Shown: piece after piece, positions 31,020-38,913 of the stretch
Position numbering within the stretch: the stretch's first letter is position 1
How the letters are laid out: each line of letters begins with the position of its first letter
Source: an uncultured Oscillospiraceae bacterium
GTDB taxonomy: Bacteria > Bacillota > Clostridia > Oscillospirales > Oscillospiraceae
Length of the DNA: 64,000 nt
Reading direction: 5' to 3'
NCBI GenBank assembly: GCA_947629915.1
Contig: CANRFN010000002.1
Coordinates: 55,732 to 119,731, forward strand
The notes under the pieces: model-generated
Databases searched by the model: none
Told to the model about the DNA's origin: nothing
Seen by the model: the letters and a program-made list of their open reading frames with translations, nothing else
Position numbers and translations under genes: made by a program

Positions 31020-31172
31020 ATGAAGTACGTATGCCCCTGCGGCTATGTCTATGATCCCGAGGTGGGAGATCCGGACGGCGGCATCGCCCCCGGCACCCCG
31101 TTTGCGGACATCCCGGAGGACTGGGTCTGCCCCATCTGCGGCCTGGGAAAGGACTCCTTCGAGGCGGAATAA
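31020..31172 (+). CDS. Rubredoxin with a shortened first Cys motif
   Basis: A 50-residue protein. Start ATG 31020 with AAAGGAG nine bases upstream; an in-frame ATG at 31011 is too close to that site. The second iron-binding motif CPICG (Cys37, Cys40) and the aromatic core (Tyr9, Tyr11, Trp35) are typical. The first motif reads C-P-C-G-Y (Cys5, Cys7) instead of the usual C-x-x-C-G-Y, so one residue is missing between the two Cys. It still can supply four ligands for one Fe atom. Rubredoxins pass single electrons in the cytoplasm, often for oxygen or peroxide reduction in anaerobes. It is a single-gene unit with its own consensus promoter. Confidence 0.88.
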   Translation: MKYVCPCGYVYDPEVGDPDGGIAPGTPFADIPEDWVCPICGLGKDSFEAE

Positions 31173-31387
31173 GACAGCATAAGGCAGCCGGCCGGGCCGG
31201 CTGCCTTGCCATTTCCCGGGAAATAGAGTGTGCTGAACTGCCGAAACGGAGGCAGGAAAAGGGCGAAACCCGCATTTGGGGCTTGCATTGCCTGGCCTTT
31301 GCGGGTATACTGCGAAGCAGGATTGCAACAGATGGGGCGGCACCTCTTCGCCCGCGCCCGTCTCCATCCATAGGAGGTTTTTCAGCT

Positions 31388-32485
31388 ATGAAATTAGGCA
31401 TTGTGGGACTGCCCAATGTGGGCAAGTCCACCTTGTTCAACGCCATTACCAATGCCGGCGCGGAGAGCGCCAACTACCCCTTCTGCACCATAGACCCCAA
31501 CGTGGGCACTGTCGCGGTGCCGGACGCCCGCCTGGACTGGCTCAGCGCGTACTACCACCCCAAGAAGACCACCCCCGCGGTGTGCGAGTTCGTGGACATC
31601 GCGGGCCTCGTGAAGGGCGCGTCCAAGGGCGAGGGCCTGGGCAACAAGTTCCTGGCCAACATCCGGGAGTGCGCCGCCATCGTCCATGTGGTCCGCTGCT
31701 TTGACGATGAGAACGTGATCCATGTGGAGGGCTCCACCAACCCCATCCGGGACATCGACATCATCGACCTGGAGCTCATCATGGCGGATGTGGAGATGGC
31801 AGACCGGCGCATCGAGAAGGCCAAGAAGGCCGCCAAGGGAGACAAGAAGTACAACCACGAGGCCGAGGTGTTTGAGGGCCTCCGGGACTGGCTCAACGAT
31901 GGACAGTCCGCCCGCACCTACCTGGACCAGGTGGACAAGGACGACGCGGAGCTCATCGGCACCAGCGAGCTTTTGAGCCTGAAACCGGTGATCTACGCCG
32001 CCAACCTGGACGAGGACGGCTTTGCCGATCCCAGCGGGGTGGAGTACTTCAACCAGGTGGCGGAGCGGGCCAAGGCGGAGGGCGCCCAGGTGATCCCCGT
32101 GTGCGCCAAGCTGGAGGCGGAGATCGCGGAGCTGCCGGCAGACGAGAAGGCCATGTTCCTGGAGGATCTGGGCATCGCCGAGTCCGGCCTGGACCGGCTC
32201 ATCAAGGCCAGCTACACGCTGCTGGGCCTCATCTCCTTTCTCACCTCCGGCGAGGACGAGTGCCGGGCCTGGACCATCACCCGGGGCACCAAGGCCCCCC
32301 AGGCCGCCGGCAAGATCCACTCCGATTTCGAGCGGGGCTTTATCCGGGCGGAGACCATCGCCTTTGAGGACCTGAAGGCCTGCGGCTCCATGGCGGCGGC
32401 CCGGGAGAAGGGCCTCATCCGCTCCGAGGGCAAGGACTATGTGATGCAGGACGGCGATGTGGTGCTGTTCCGCTTCAATGTCTGA
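31388..32485 (+). CDS. ychF: Obg-family ATPase YchF
   Basis: A 365-residue protein, the family's normal length. ATG 31388 is preceded by AGGAGG. G1 is GLPNVGKSTLFNAIT at residues ~6-20. The NYPFCTIDPN switch follows, then the G3 region VDIAGLVKGASKGEGLGNKFL. A coiled-coil arm is inserted in the middle. The C-terminal TGS domain is RAWTITRGTKAPQAAGKIHSDFERGFIRAE. YchF hydrolyses ATP rather than GTP, binds ribosomes and modulates stress responses in several bacteria. No partner gene is linked here. Confidence 0.95.
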   Translation: MKLGIVGLPNVGKSTLFNAITNAGAESANYPFCTIDPNVGTVAVPDARLDWLSAYYHPKKTTPAVCEFVDIAGLVKGASKGEGLGNKFLANIRECAAIVHVVRCFDDENVIHVEGSTNPIRDIDIIDLELIMADVEMADRRIEKAKKAAKGDKKYNHEAEVFEGLRDWLNDGQSARTYLDQVDKDDAELIGTSELLSLKPVIYAANLDEDGFADPSGVEYFNQVAERAKAEGAQVIPVCAKLEAEIAELPADEKAMFLEDLGIAESGLDRLIKASYTLLGLISFLTSGEDECRAWTITRGTKAPQAAGKIHSDFERGFIRAETIAFEDLKACGSMAAAREKGLIRSEGKDYVMQDGDVVLFRFNV

Positions 32486-32510
32486 GTGCCAACCGAATCA
32501 CAAAGAAAAG

Positions 32511-32547
32511 GGCCTCCGGAGACCAGATCGGTCTCCGGAGGCCCTTT
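32511..32547. terminator. Strong, likely bidirectional terminator between ychF and the convergent genes
   Basis: GGCCTCCGGAGACC pairs perfectly with GGTCTCCGGAGGCC over five bases, with AAAGAAAA before and TTTT after. Confidence 0.9.
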
Positions 32548-32583
32548 TGGGCTCTGTGGGGATGCTCAGGCGAAATCGGGGTC

Positions 32584-32748
32584 TCAGGCGAAATCGGGGT
32601 CGAAATCAGCGCTGGTGGCCTCTTCCGGGTCTCCTGTGAGGATCTGGAGGGCCAGCAGGAAGGCCGCCGCAGCGGTGCAGGCGCTGGCCAGCGCCAGCAG
32701 CGCGTGGGTTGCCATCTCGATGGGCTCCATGGTCTTCTTCTCTTTCAT
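32584..32748 (-). CDS. Small single-span membrane protein
   Basis: A 54-residue protein, ATG 32748 with AAGGAGAG upstream. One hydrophobic helix (ATHALLALASACTAAAAFLLALQIL, residues ~13-37) is flanked by a basic N terminus (MKEKK) and an acidic tail. It lies 71 bases downstream of the DUF1846 gene on the same strand and is probably co-transcribed. No family is recognised. Confidence 0.55.
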   Translation of the reverse strand: MKEKKTMEPIEMATHALLALASACTAAAAFLLALQILTGDPEEATSADFDPDFA

Positions 32749-32819
32749 GGGATTTCTCTCTCCTTTCTTCCCAGAGTCTGGCATGCGGGGCGCCGCCGGA
32801 CAGGGCGGGCGGCACGGGT

Positions 32820-34304
32820 TCACTTGTGATAGAGCTGGTTTGTCTGATACTGGGGTGTGCAGGTGAGGCGTATGCCCAGGCGGGCGTAGATGCCGCTGTC
32901 CTGGGAGGAGAGGATCACCGAGGAGTGGGCCTCGCAGTCCCGGAGGACATCCAGCTGATCCAATGCCTTGGCGGCCATGGGATCGGTGGCGGCGGAGATG
33001 GCCAGGGCGATCAGCACCTCATCGCTGTGGAGCCGGGGGTTCCGGCTGCCCAGGTGGTCCACCTTTACCCCCTGGATGGGCTCAATGGCCGCCCGGGAGA
33101 TCAGGTCCACCTCGTCCGGGATGCCGGCCAGGGTTTTCAGGGCGTTCAAGAGGGCAGAGGAGGTGGCGCCCATGAGATCCCAGGTCTTGCCGGTTACCAG
33201 TGTCCCATCCGGCAGCTGGATGGCGGCCCCGGGCTCTCCCGTCTCGGCGGCCCTCTTCTCCGCGGCGGCGATCACCGGCCGGTCTGCGTCCGAGATGCCG
33301 GCCTGCTTCATGAGAAGCTCCAGCTTATACACCACCTCATCGCTGCCCTGTCCCCGGCGCCTGTCGCAAAGAGCGCCGTAGTACCGGCGGATGATCTCCT
33401 GGCGGGCGGCATCGCAGACGGCGGTATCATCGAAGATGCAGTTGCCTGCCATATTCACCCCCATGTCCGTGGGGGAGTTGTACGGGCTCTTGCCGGTGAT
33501 CTTCTCGAAGATGGCCTTCAGCACCGGGAAGATCTCCACGTCCCGGTTGTAGTTCACGGTGGTGACGCCGTAGGCCTGGAGGTGGAAGGGGTCTATCATG
33601 TTCACGTCGTTGAGATCCGCGGTGGCGGCCTCGTAGGCCAGGTTCACCGGGTGCTGCAGGGGCAGATTCCAGATGGGGAAGGTCTCAAACTTGGCGTAGC
33701 CCGCCTGCTCGCCCCGGCGGTGATGGTGGTAGAGCTGGCTCAGGCAGGTGGCCATCTTGCCGGAGCCGGGACCCGGTGCGGTAACCACCACCAGGGGCTT
33801 TGTGGTCTCGATGTAGTCGTTGCGGCCGTACCCCTCCTCGGAGACGATCCGGCCGATGTTGTGGGGATAGCCGGCGATGGGGTAGTGGAGGTACACCCGC
33901 ATGCCCAGGGCCTCCAGGCGGCGGTGGAAGGCGTCTGCCGCCTGCTGTCCGGCGTACTGGGTGATCACCACGGAGCTCACATACAGACCCTCAGCCCGGA
34001 AGGTGTCCACCAGGCGGAGCACGTCCTCATCGTAGGTGATGCCCAGATCCCCCCGGATCTTGTTCTGCTCGATGGCGGCGGCGTTGATGGCGATGATGAT
34101 CTCCGCGCTGTCCTTCAGCTCCAGCAGCATCCGGATCTTGCTGTCCGGGGCGAAGCCGGGGAGCACCCGGGCGGCGTGGTAGTCGTCAAAGAGCTTGCCG
34201 CCGAACTCCAGGTAGAGCTTGCCGAACTGGGCGATGCGCTCCCGGATGCGGGCGGACTGGGTCTCCAGGTACTTCTGGTTGTCAAAACCGATGCGATTTG
34301 CCAT
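32820..34304 (-). CDS. DUF1846 family protein
   Basis: A 494-residue protein of the family's usual length. It begins with [24 protein letters not shown], a conserved N terminus. The middle ([30 protein letters not shown]) has a P-loop-like glycine-rich turn. Conserved blocks [14 protein letters not shown] and [18 protein letters not shown] also match. Structures of homologues show a nucleotide-binding-like architecture, but no biochemical role is established. It has its own upstream region; the small membrane protein gene follows. Confidence 0.9.
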   Translation of the reverse strand: MANRIGFDNQKYLETQSARIRERIAQFGKLYLEFGGKLFDDYHAARVLPGFAPDSKIRMLLELKDSAEIIIAINAAAIEQNKIRGDLGITYDEDVLRLVDTFRAEGLYVSSVVITQYAGQQAADAFHRRLEALGMRVYLHYPIAGYPHNIGRIVSEEGYGRNDYIETTKPLVVVTAPGPGSGKMATCLSQLYHHHRRGEQAGYAKFETFPIWNLPLQHPVNLAYEAATADLNDVNMIDPFHLQAYGVTTVNYNRDVEIFPVLKAIFEKITGKSPYNSPTDMGVNMAGNCIFDDTAVCDAARQEIIRRYYGALCDRRRGQGSDEVVYKLELLMKQAGISDADRPVIAAAEKRAAETGEPGAAIQLPDGTLVTGKTWDLMGATSSALLNALKTLAGIPDEVDLISRAAIEPIQGVKVDHLGSRNPRLHSDEVLIALAISAATDPMAAKALDQLDVLRDCEAHSSVILSSQDSGIYARLGIRLTCTPQYQTNQLYHK

Positions 34305-34454
34305 TGTGCGAAGGCCGCCTCACCGGACAGCGGCCTGTCCCCCTTCCCGATTCATGCTCTGCATGATAGCACAGAACAGGCCTGGGGCGCAAGGAGAAAC
34401 TGCCCGGAATCCGTCTGAATTTCGCAAGATGTTGGAAAACTGCGGGAAATGAGG

Positions 34455-34484
34455 ACGGCAGGGATCCGGTGGGATCCCTGCCGT
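34455..34484. terminator. Hairpin in the 34.3-34.5 kb intergenic region
   Basis: ACGGCAGGGATCC pairs perfectly with GGATCCCTGCCGT over a four-base loop. It is a very stable hairpin between the vWA gene and the DUF1846 gene, with no long T-run on either strand. Confidence 0.45.
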
Positions 34485-34509
34485 TGCATGCGGTGATCGG
34501 TGTTGTATG

Positions 34510-34536
34510 GCACAGGGGCCCACACAGGCCCTGTGC
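34510..34536 (-). terminator. Hairpin just downstream of the vWA gene
   Basis: GCACAGGG(G)CC pairs with GGCCCTGTGC immediately after the stop at 34548 on the minus strand. It lacks a T-run, so it may stabilise the transcript end rather than terminate alone. Confidence 0.4.
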
Positions 34537-34547
34537 TGCGAGAGCGC

Positions 34548-35309
34548 TCAGCGGTTGCGCTTCTGCCGGAGGGAGGAGAACCAGCCGCTGAAGCCCTTCT
34601 TGTCTGCGGAATCGGCGCTGTTGTTGCCGCCGTTACTGGTGTTGCTGTTGCCGGAGCTCTGGCGCCTGCCCGGGCCTCTGGCGGCCATGTCTGCCTCGAT
34701 GTCCCGCTTCCAGTTGGCGCTGATGGGGGCGGCGCAGCAGCGTGCTTGGGAGATCGCGCCGCTGATGGCCTCGTAGTTGGTGGCGGTGCCCACGCTGTCG
34801 CTGATGAAAGACACGGAGTGGTCCTGCTGGATGCCGATGCGGGCGGCCTCCTTGGCGGCATCGATGTTGGCCCCCAGGAAGAGAAACTCCCAGCCGCACT
34901 GCTCCTTCTCGCGCTCGATCATCTCTTTCACCTTGGCGTAGCTGTACCGCCGGCTGGCGTTCTCCATGCCGTCCGTGGTGATGACGAAGAGCGTCTTCTC
35001 AGGCACGTCCTCCTTGCGGGCGTACTTGTGGATGTTGGCGATGTGGTGGATGGCGCCGCCCACCGCGTCCAAAAGGGCGGTGGAGCCCCGGACGAAGTAC
35101 TCCTTGTCCGTGAGGGCGGGGACCTCCTTCAGGGGGACGCGGTCGTGGATGACTTCGGTGGTGTGGTCGAAGAGGACGGTGGACACATAGCAGGTGCCGG
35201 GCTCCTTCTTCTGCTTCTCCAGCATGGCGTTGAAGCCGCCGATGGTGTCCTGCTCCAGTCCGGACATGGAGCCGCTGCGGTCCAGGATGAATACCAGTTC
35301 TGTTGTCAT
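34548..35309 (-). CDS. von Willebrand A domain protein
   Basis: A 253-residue protein. I chose ATG 35309, with AAGGAGG eight bases upstream. The vWA fold starts at once: MTTELVFILDRSGSMSG (MIDAS DxSxS), then VRGSTALLDAVGG (MIDAS Thr region) and ITTDGMENASRRY. The C-terminal ~60 residues are Ser/Asn/Gly-rich and disordered, ending in a basic amphipathic tail (GFSGWFSSLRQKRNR). It is probably a metal-dependent protein-binding module in the cytoplasm, as in TerY-like proteins. No partner ATPase or phosphatase is adjacent, so its pathway is open. Confidence 0.8.
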   Translation of the reverse strand: MTTELVFILDRSGSMSGLEQDTIGGFNAMLEKQKKEPGTCYVSTVLFDHTTEVIHDRVPLKEVPALTDKEYFVRGSTALLDAVGGAIHHIANIHKYARKEDVPEKTLFVITTDGMENASRRYSYAKVKEMIEREKEQCGWEFLFLGANIDAAKEAARIGIQQDHSVSFISDSVGTATNYEAISGAISQARCCAAPISANWKRDIEADMAARGPGRRQSSGNSNTSNGGNNSADSADKKGFSGWFSSLRQKRNR

Positions 35310-35484
35310 TGGAAAGACCTCCTTCATTGGATGGCTGTATGATACCCCATCGGAAGGAGGGTGTGGTCGCCTGGCAGGGGACAAATTTGCAAAGTGCCAA
35401 GGACCTCGGATTTGTTTAGACGATTACGGTTTTGCTCTATTTCTGGCCGGTATTCGAGGCAAAAAGTCTGAAAATGCCTGCTCC

Positions 35485-36216
35485 CTACTGCCTCCGCATC
35501 TGCCGCAGGAAGGCGCATATCGCAATGGCGGTCACGGCAATGGCGTAGCCTGCCACCCACCAGATGTGGGGGAACACCGCGGCGTAGTCCCCCTGGAGCA
35601 CCGCCCGCTCCATCTCCACGGCGTGGACGAAGGGCAGGAAGTTCGCAACCTTTTGAAATGCGCCGCCCACGAGACGGAGGTCGAACCAGATGCCGGAGAG
35701 CCACGCCGTCAGGTTGGTCAGCAGGGCTCCGCAGATGCCGCCCACCTGTCTGTCCGTGAGAATGCTGCCGCAGAGCAGTCCCAGGGACACAAACAGCAGG
35801 GCGATGGGGAGAGTGAACAGGATTGCAAGCGCCATGTGAACCGTCACCTTCAGCCCCAACAGCACCGCTGCCCCGTAGCAGAGGGCGCTCTGGGCGAGGC
35901 ACATGGGCAAGATCGGCAGAAGATAGCCCAGGATAAAGTCGGCCGCTGTCAGGGGCGTGGTATAGAGGCGCTGCAGGAAGGAACTGCCCCTGTCTTTGGC
36001 GATCAGGGTGGCGGAGAACAGGGTCATAAAGGACAGTCCGAACACCACGATCCCCGGCGCCAGGTGCTGGATCTCAAACATGGACACCGGAATATTGGCC
36101 TGGATCGCGGTGAGCAGAAGCAGCAGGACGATAGGAAAGCCTACCCCGAAAAACAGGTTCAGCGGATCCCGCAGCACCTCCAGATCGTTCCGCTTGGAAA
36201 ACGCCAGACCTCTCAT
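35485..36216 (-). CDS. ABC-2 type transporter permease
   Basis: A 243-residue protein with six predicted membrane segments (PIVLLLLLTAIQ, IVVFGLSFMTLFSATLIA, MALAILFTLPIALLFVSLGLLCGS, YAIAVTAIAICAF among them). An ABC-2 signature stretch, LIAKDRGSSFLQRLYTTPLTAADFILGY, lies near residues 70-97. Its start overlaps the ATPase stop (ATGA), so the two are translated together. With the ATPase it should form a small exporter for a drug or lipid-like compound controlled by the TetR protein upstream. Confidence 0.88.
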   Translation of the reverse strand: MRGLAFSKRNDLEVLRDPLNLFFGVGFPIVLLLLLTAIQANIPVSMFEIQHLAPGIVVFGLSFMTLFSATLIAKDRGSSFLQRLYTTPLTAADFILGYLLPILPMCLAQSALCYGAAVLLGLKVTVHMALAILFTLPIALLFVSLGLLCGSILTDRQVGGICGALLTNLTAWLSGIWFDLRLVGGAFQKVANFLPFVHAVEMERAVLQGDYAAVFPHIWWVAGYAIAVTAIAICAFLRQMRRQ

Positions 36217-36941
36217 GGCTGCCCCTCCTTCACGATGCGCACGAATGCCTCGTCAAACTTGTCTGTCCCCGCACACCGCTTGATCTCCTCCGGGGTGCCG
36301 GTGACGAGAAGCCGGCCGCCTTTCAGAATGGCCACCCGATCTGAGAGCGCCTCGGCCTCCTCCAGGTAGTGAGTGGTGAGGATCACAGTCATCTTCCCCT
36401 TGAGGGAGCGGATCATGTCCCAGAGGTCAGCTCTGGCCAGCACGTCCAGCCCTAGGGTGGGCTCGTCCAAAAACAGGATCTGGGGGCTGCTGATGAGTGC
36501 CATGGCGATGCTGAGCCGCCGCTGCCACCCGCCAGACAGTTTCCCAGCCCGTTTGCCTGCGACCGCTCCCAGGCCGAAACGGTCCTGCAGAACGGCAATC
36601 CTGTCCATGGCCTGCGCCTTGGGCAGTCCGTGCACGCCGGCCATCAGTTCCAGGTTCTCCTGAACGGTGAGATTGGGGGCCACTGCGGTCTCCTGAGGGG
36701 ATACCGCGATCATTTCCTTTACCGCTCCACGCTCAGTCAAGATGCTCTTCCCGTTCAAAAAGGCATCGCCGGCGGTGGGACGGGTCAATCCGGTGAGCAT
36801 TTTGATGGTGGTGGTCTTGCCGGCGCCGTTCACCCCCAGCAGAGACAGCAGCTCGCCCTGCCGGACGGTGAGATTCAGGCTGTCCACGGCGGTGACGTCC
36901 TTGTATTGCTTTGTGAGTCCCAGGGTTTGGATGGCGTCCAT
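36213..36941 (-). CDS. ABC transporter ATP-binding protein
   Basis: A 242-residue protein, ATG 36941 with GAGGAGGGG upstream. Walker A is GVNGAGKTT (~residues 38-46), the Q-loop is VSPQE, the signature is LSGGWQRRLSIAMAL (~residues 138-152; W replaces the commoner Q at one place), Walker B is ILFLDEPTLGLD, and the H-loop is TTHYLEEAE. It is typical of the DrrA/NodI-type exporters. It is the middle gene of a tetR-ATPase-permease operon; the TetR gene ends one base upstream. Confidence 0.93.
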   Translation of the reverse strand: MDAIQTLGLTKQYKDVTAVDSLNLTVRQGELLSLLGVNGAGKTTTIKMLTGLTRPTAGDAFLNGKSILTERGAVKEMIAVSPQETAVAPNLTVQENLELMAGVHGLPKAQAMDRIAVLQDRFGLGAVAGKRAGKLSGGWQRRLSIAMALISSPQILFLDEPTLGLDVLARADLWDMIRSLKGKMTVILTTHYLEEAEALSDRVAILKGGRLLVTGTPEEIKRCAGTDKFDEAFVRIVKEGQP

Positions 36942-36942
36942 G

Positions 36943-37509
36943 CTATTGCCCCTCCTCAGCGCAAAAACGCGCCTTCAGTCCCAAGTAGGCATCGGTGAGC
37001 ACATCGGAGACCGTCTCCATCTCCCAGTCCAGATAGGAGGTGGCGATCATGGACGCAATGCCGTGGACGAAGATCCACATCTCCAGGTGAAACCGCTCCG
37101 CCCTCTCTCGGTCGAGGCCTGTATTGCGCATGATGATGGGAAGGATCACGTCCAGCTCCTTGCCCGGCTTCACCGGCTGCCCCTTGCGATCAGACATGAA
37201 GAGCAGCTTGAAGAGCTCCTTCTCCTCCCGGGCAAAGCGGATATAGCCCATGCCGCTGGCCTTGTACGGGGGATACTTGCCCGCAGCCATGTCCTCGGCG
37301 AGAGTGCGTTGATACAGGTCCTGTGCGGCGACCAGTACCGCATCCTGTACTTCCTCCATGTTCTTGAAAAGCCCGAAGATCGGCTTTACCGAAGACCCCA
37401 GCACCTCAGCCAGGGCCCGGGCGGTGAGTCCGTCCGGCCCCTGGGAACGGGTCAGGTTCAGCGCGGCGCCTGTGATCTCCTCCCGGGTGAATTTGAATTT
37501 TGGCGACAT
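36943..37509 (-). CDS. TetR/AcrR-family repressor of the ABC exporter
   Basis: A 188-residue protein, start ATG 37509 with AGGAGG upstream. The N-terminal HTH is FTREEITGAALNLTRSQGPDGLTARALAEVLGSSVKPIFGLFKNMEEV (residues ~7-55). The rest is a helical ligand-binding domain of the WHG type. It is the first gene of the exporter operon, and a perfect 14-base palindrome sits between its promoter and its start, so autorepression relieved by an exporter substrate is likely. Confidence 0.9.
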   Translation of the reverse strand: MSPKFKFTREEITGAALNLTRSQGPDGLTARALAEVLGSSVKPIFGLFKNMEEVQDAVLVAAQDLYQRTLAEDMAAGKYPPYKASGMGYIRFAREEKELFKLLFMSDRKGQPVKPGKELDVILPIIMRNTGLDRERAERFHLEMWIFVHGIASMIATSYLDWEMETVSDVLTDAYLGLKARFCAEEGQ

Positions 37510-37538
37510 CGACACGCCCTCCTGTCTTAAAGCATCAA

Positions 37539-37552
37539 ACGTTGCGCAACGT
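37539..37552 (-). promoter_or_regulatory. Candidate TetR operator
   Basis: ACGTTGCGCAACGT is a perfect palindrome 10 bases downstream of the -10 box of the tetR-ABC operon, about where transcription starts. Confidence 0.7.
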
Positions 37553-37561
37553 CCGTTACCT

Positions 37562-37589
37562 ATTATACACGCTTTCCGGGACAAGTCAA
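37562..37589 (-). promoter_or_regulatory. Promoter of the tetR-ABC operon
   Basis: On the minus strand TTGACT (37584-37589), 16 bases, and a consensus TATAAT (37562-37567). Confidence 0.8.
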
Positions 37590-37632
37590 GAGGGAAAATG
37601 CGGCTCCGCCAAGTTTTTTTCAAGCGGCGGCG

Positions 37633-37670
37633 AAAAAAAGCAGGGAGACAGGAACTGTCCTGTCTCCCTG
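37633..37670 (-). terminator. Terminator of the nrdG-dut operon
   Basis: CAGGGAGACAGG pairs perfectly with CCTGTCTCCCTG, followed on the minus strand by CTTTTTTT. Confidence 0.9.
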
Positions 37671-37693
37671 CGTCAGATGATAGGTGCTTGCGC

Positions 37694-38140
37694 TCAGCGG
37701 GTGCCGGTGGAGCCGAAGCCGCCGGCGCCCCGGTCTGTCTCGTCCAGGGTGTCCCGCTCCTGGAAGTCTGCGGTGATGTACGGCACGATGGCCAGCTGTG
37801 CGATCCGATCTCCGTGCTGTACGGTGCGGGTCTCTTGGGAGTGGTTGTGCAGGGCCACCATGATCTCTCCCCGGTAGTCTGCGTCTATTACGCCCACTTT
37901 ATTGGCGGGGGCCAGCCCCTGCTTCGAGGCCAGGCCGGAGCGGGCGAAGATCAGGCCCACGCAGCCCTGGGGAATGGCGGCGGCGAGGCCGGTGTGGATG
38001 AGTACGGTGGTGCCCGGGGCGATCTCCACCGGGTCGTCTGCCAGGGCGTAGAGGTCTGCCCCTGCGGCGTCCGCGGAGCCGTAGGCCGGGAGCTTCGCCC
38101 GGGGATCCAGGCGCTGAATGGGTACGGGATAGACAGGCAT
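37694..38140 (-). CDS. dut: dUTP diphosphatase
   Basis: A 148-residue protein of normal trimeric dUTPase length. The five motifs are present: AGADLYAL (I), RSGLASKQGL (II), GVIDADYRGEIMV (III, with catalytic Asp), GDRIAQLAI (IV) and the C-terminal GAGGFGSTGTR (V). It converts dUTP to dUMP, keeping uracil out of DNA and feeding dTMP synthesis. It follows nrdG by 13 bases, a sensible nucleotide-metabolism pairing. GAGGAGG precedes the ATG. Confidence 0.95.
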   Translation of the reverse strand: MPVYPVPIQRLDPRAKLPAYGSADAAGADLYALADDPVEIAPGTTVLIHTGLAAAIPQGCVGLIFARSGLASKQGLAPANKVGVIDADYRGEIMVALHNHSQETRTVQHGDRIAQLAIVPYITADFQERDTLDETDRGAGGFGSTGTR

Positions 38141-38153
38141 ATGGGGATCCTCC

Positions 38154-38699
38154 TCAGACGGTGATGGGCTGGATGTACATGTCTCCGTCCCAGAGCACGA
38201 TCACGCCGGTGGCCAGTGTCTTGGGCACATCGATGATCCGCTGGTTGGAGGAGCCCCGGAAGCGGAGGTTCAGGTCCTTCAGATCCTCCACGAAGGGGCC
38301 GTCCACCAGGATGTCGATGTAGGAGAGCATCTCGTTGGTGTACTCGCAGCGGGCATCGCTCTCCCCCAGAAGCTCTTCCAGCCGGTACCCGGTGTAGCAC
38401 CACACCTTCTTGCTGGGGTACAGCTGCTTTACCCGGCGGAGCAGGGGCAGCAGCCCCTTCTGGTTGGCCGGCTCAAAGGGCTCGCCGCCCAAGAGAGACA
38501 GGCCTTTGATGTGGTCCGGGGCCAGGGCCTTTAAGATCTTGTCCAGGTCCACCTGGGTGAAGGGGCGGCCGTATTTGAAATCCCAGGCCTCCTGGTTGAA
38601 GCAGCCTGGACAGTGGCGGGTGCAGCCAGAGACGAACAGGGACACACGGACGCCGGGACCGTTGGCCACATCGACCCATTTGATGGTAGCGTAATTCAT
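38154..38699 (-). CDS. nrdG: Anaerobic ribonucleotide reductase activating protein
   Basis: A 181-residue radical SAM enzyme. The cluster motif CxxxCxxC is at Cys26, Cys30 and Cys33 (SGCTRHCPGCFN). LSLLGGEPFEP is the SAM-binding glycine-rich strand. It uses S-adenosylmethionine to place the glycyl radical on NrdD. The nrdD gene is in this window too, but 18 kb away in its own transcription unit, whereas nrdD and nrdG are usually adjacent. Confidence 0.93.
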   Translation of the reverse strand: MNYATIKWVDVANGPGVRVSLFVSGCTRHCPGCFNQEAWDFKYGRPFTQVDLDKILKALAPDHIKGLSLLGGEPFEPANQKGLLPLLRRVKQLYPSKKVWCYTGYRLEELLGESDARCEYTNEMLSYIDILVDGPFVEDLKDLNLRFRGSSNQRIIDVPKTLATGVIVLWDGDMYIQPITV

Positions 38700-38913
38700 G
38701 CTCTCTTTCCTTCCTGCCGGAAGCCCGGCGGTTGTTCTTGTCGCCTCAGATGGCTTAGTTGGAGTGTAACACAGGACGGCCCCGGGGGCAAGAACAAATT
38801 GGAAAGAATGCCGGATTCCATCATTTACCAGAAAATCTGTTTGCCGCAGAAGACCAATTCAGATGGAATAGAAGAGGGCCTGATGGGTGTGGATTCCCAT
38901 CAGGCGCAAGGGC
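38700..38913. terminator. Intergenic region with the citrate-lyase operon terminator hairpin
   Basis: At 38878-38905 GCCTGATGGG pairs perfectly with CCCATCAGGC, nine bases after the citXG stop on the minus strand, followed by CTCTTCT rather than a pure T-run. The rest of the 214 bases shows no gene. Confidence 0.55.
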
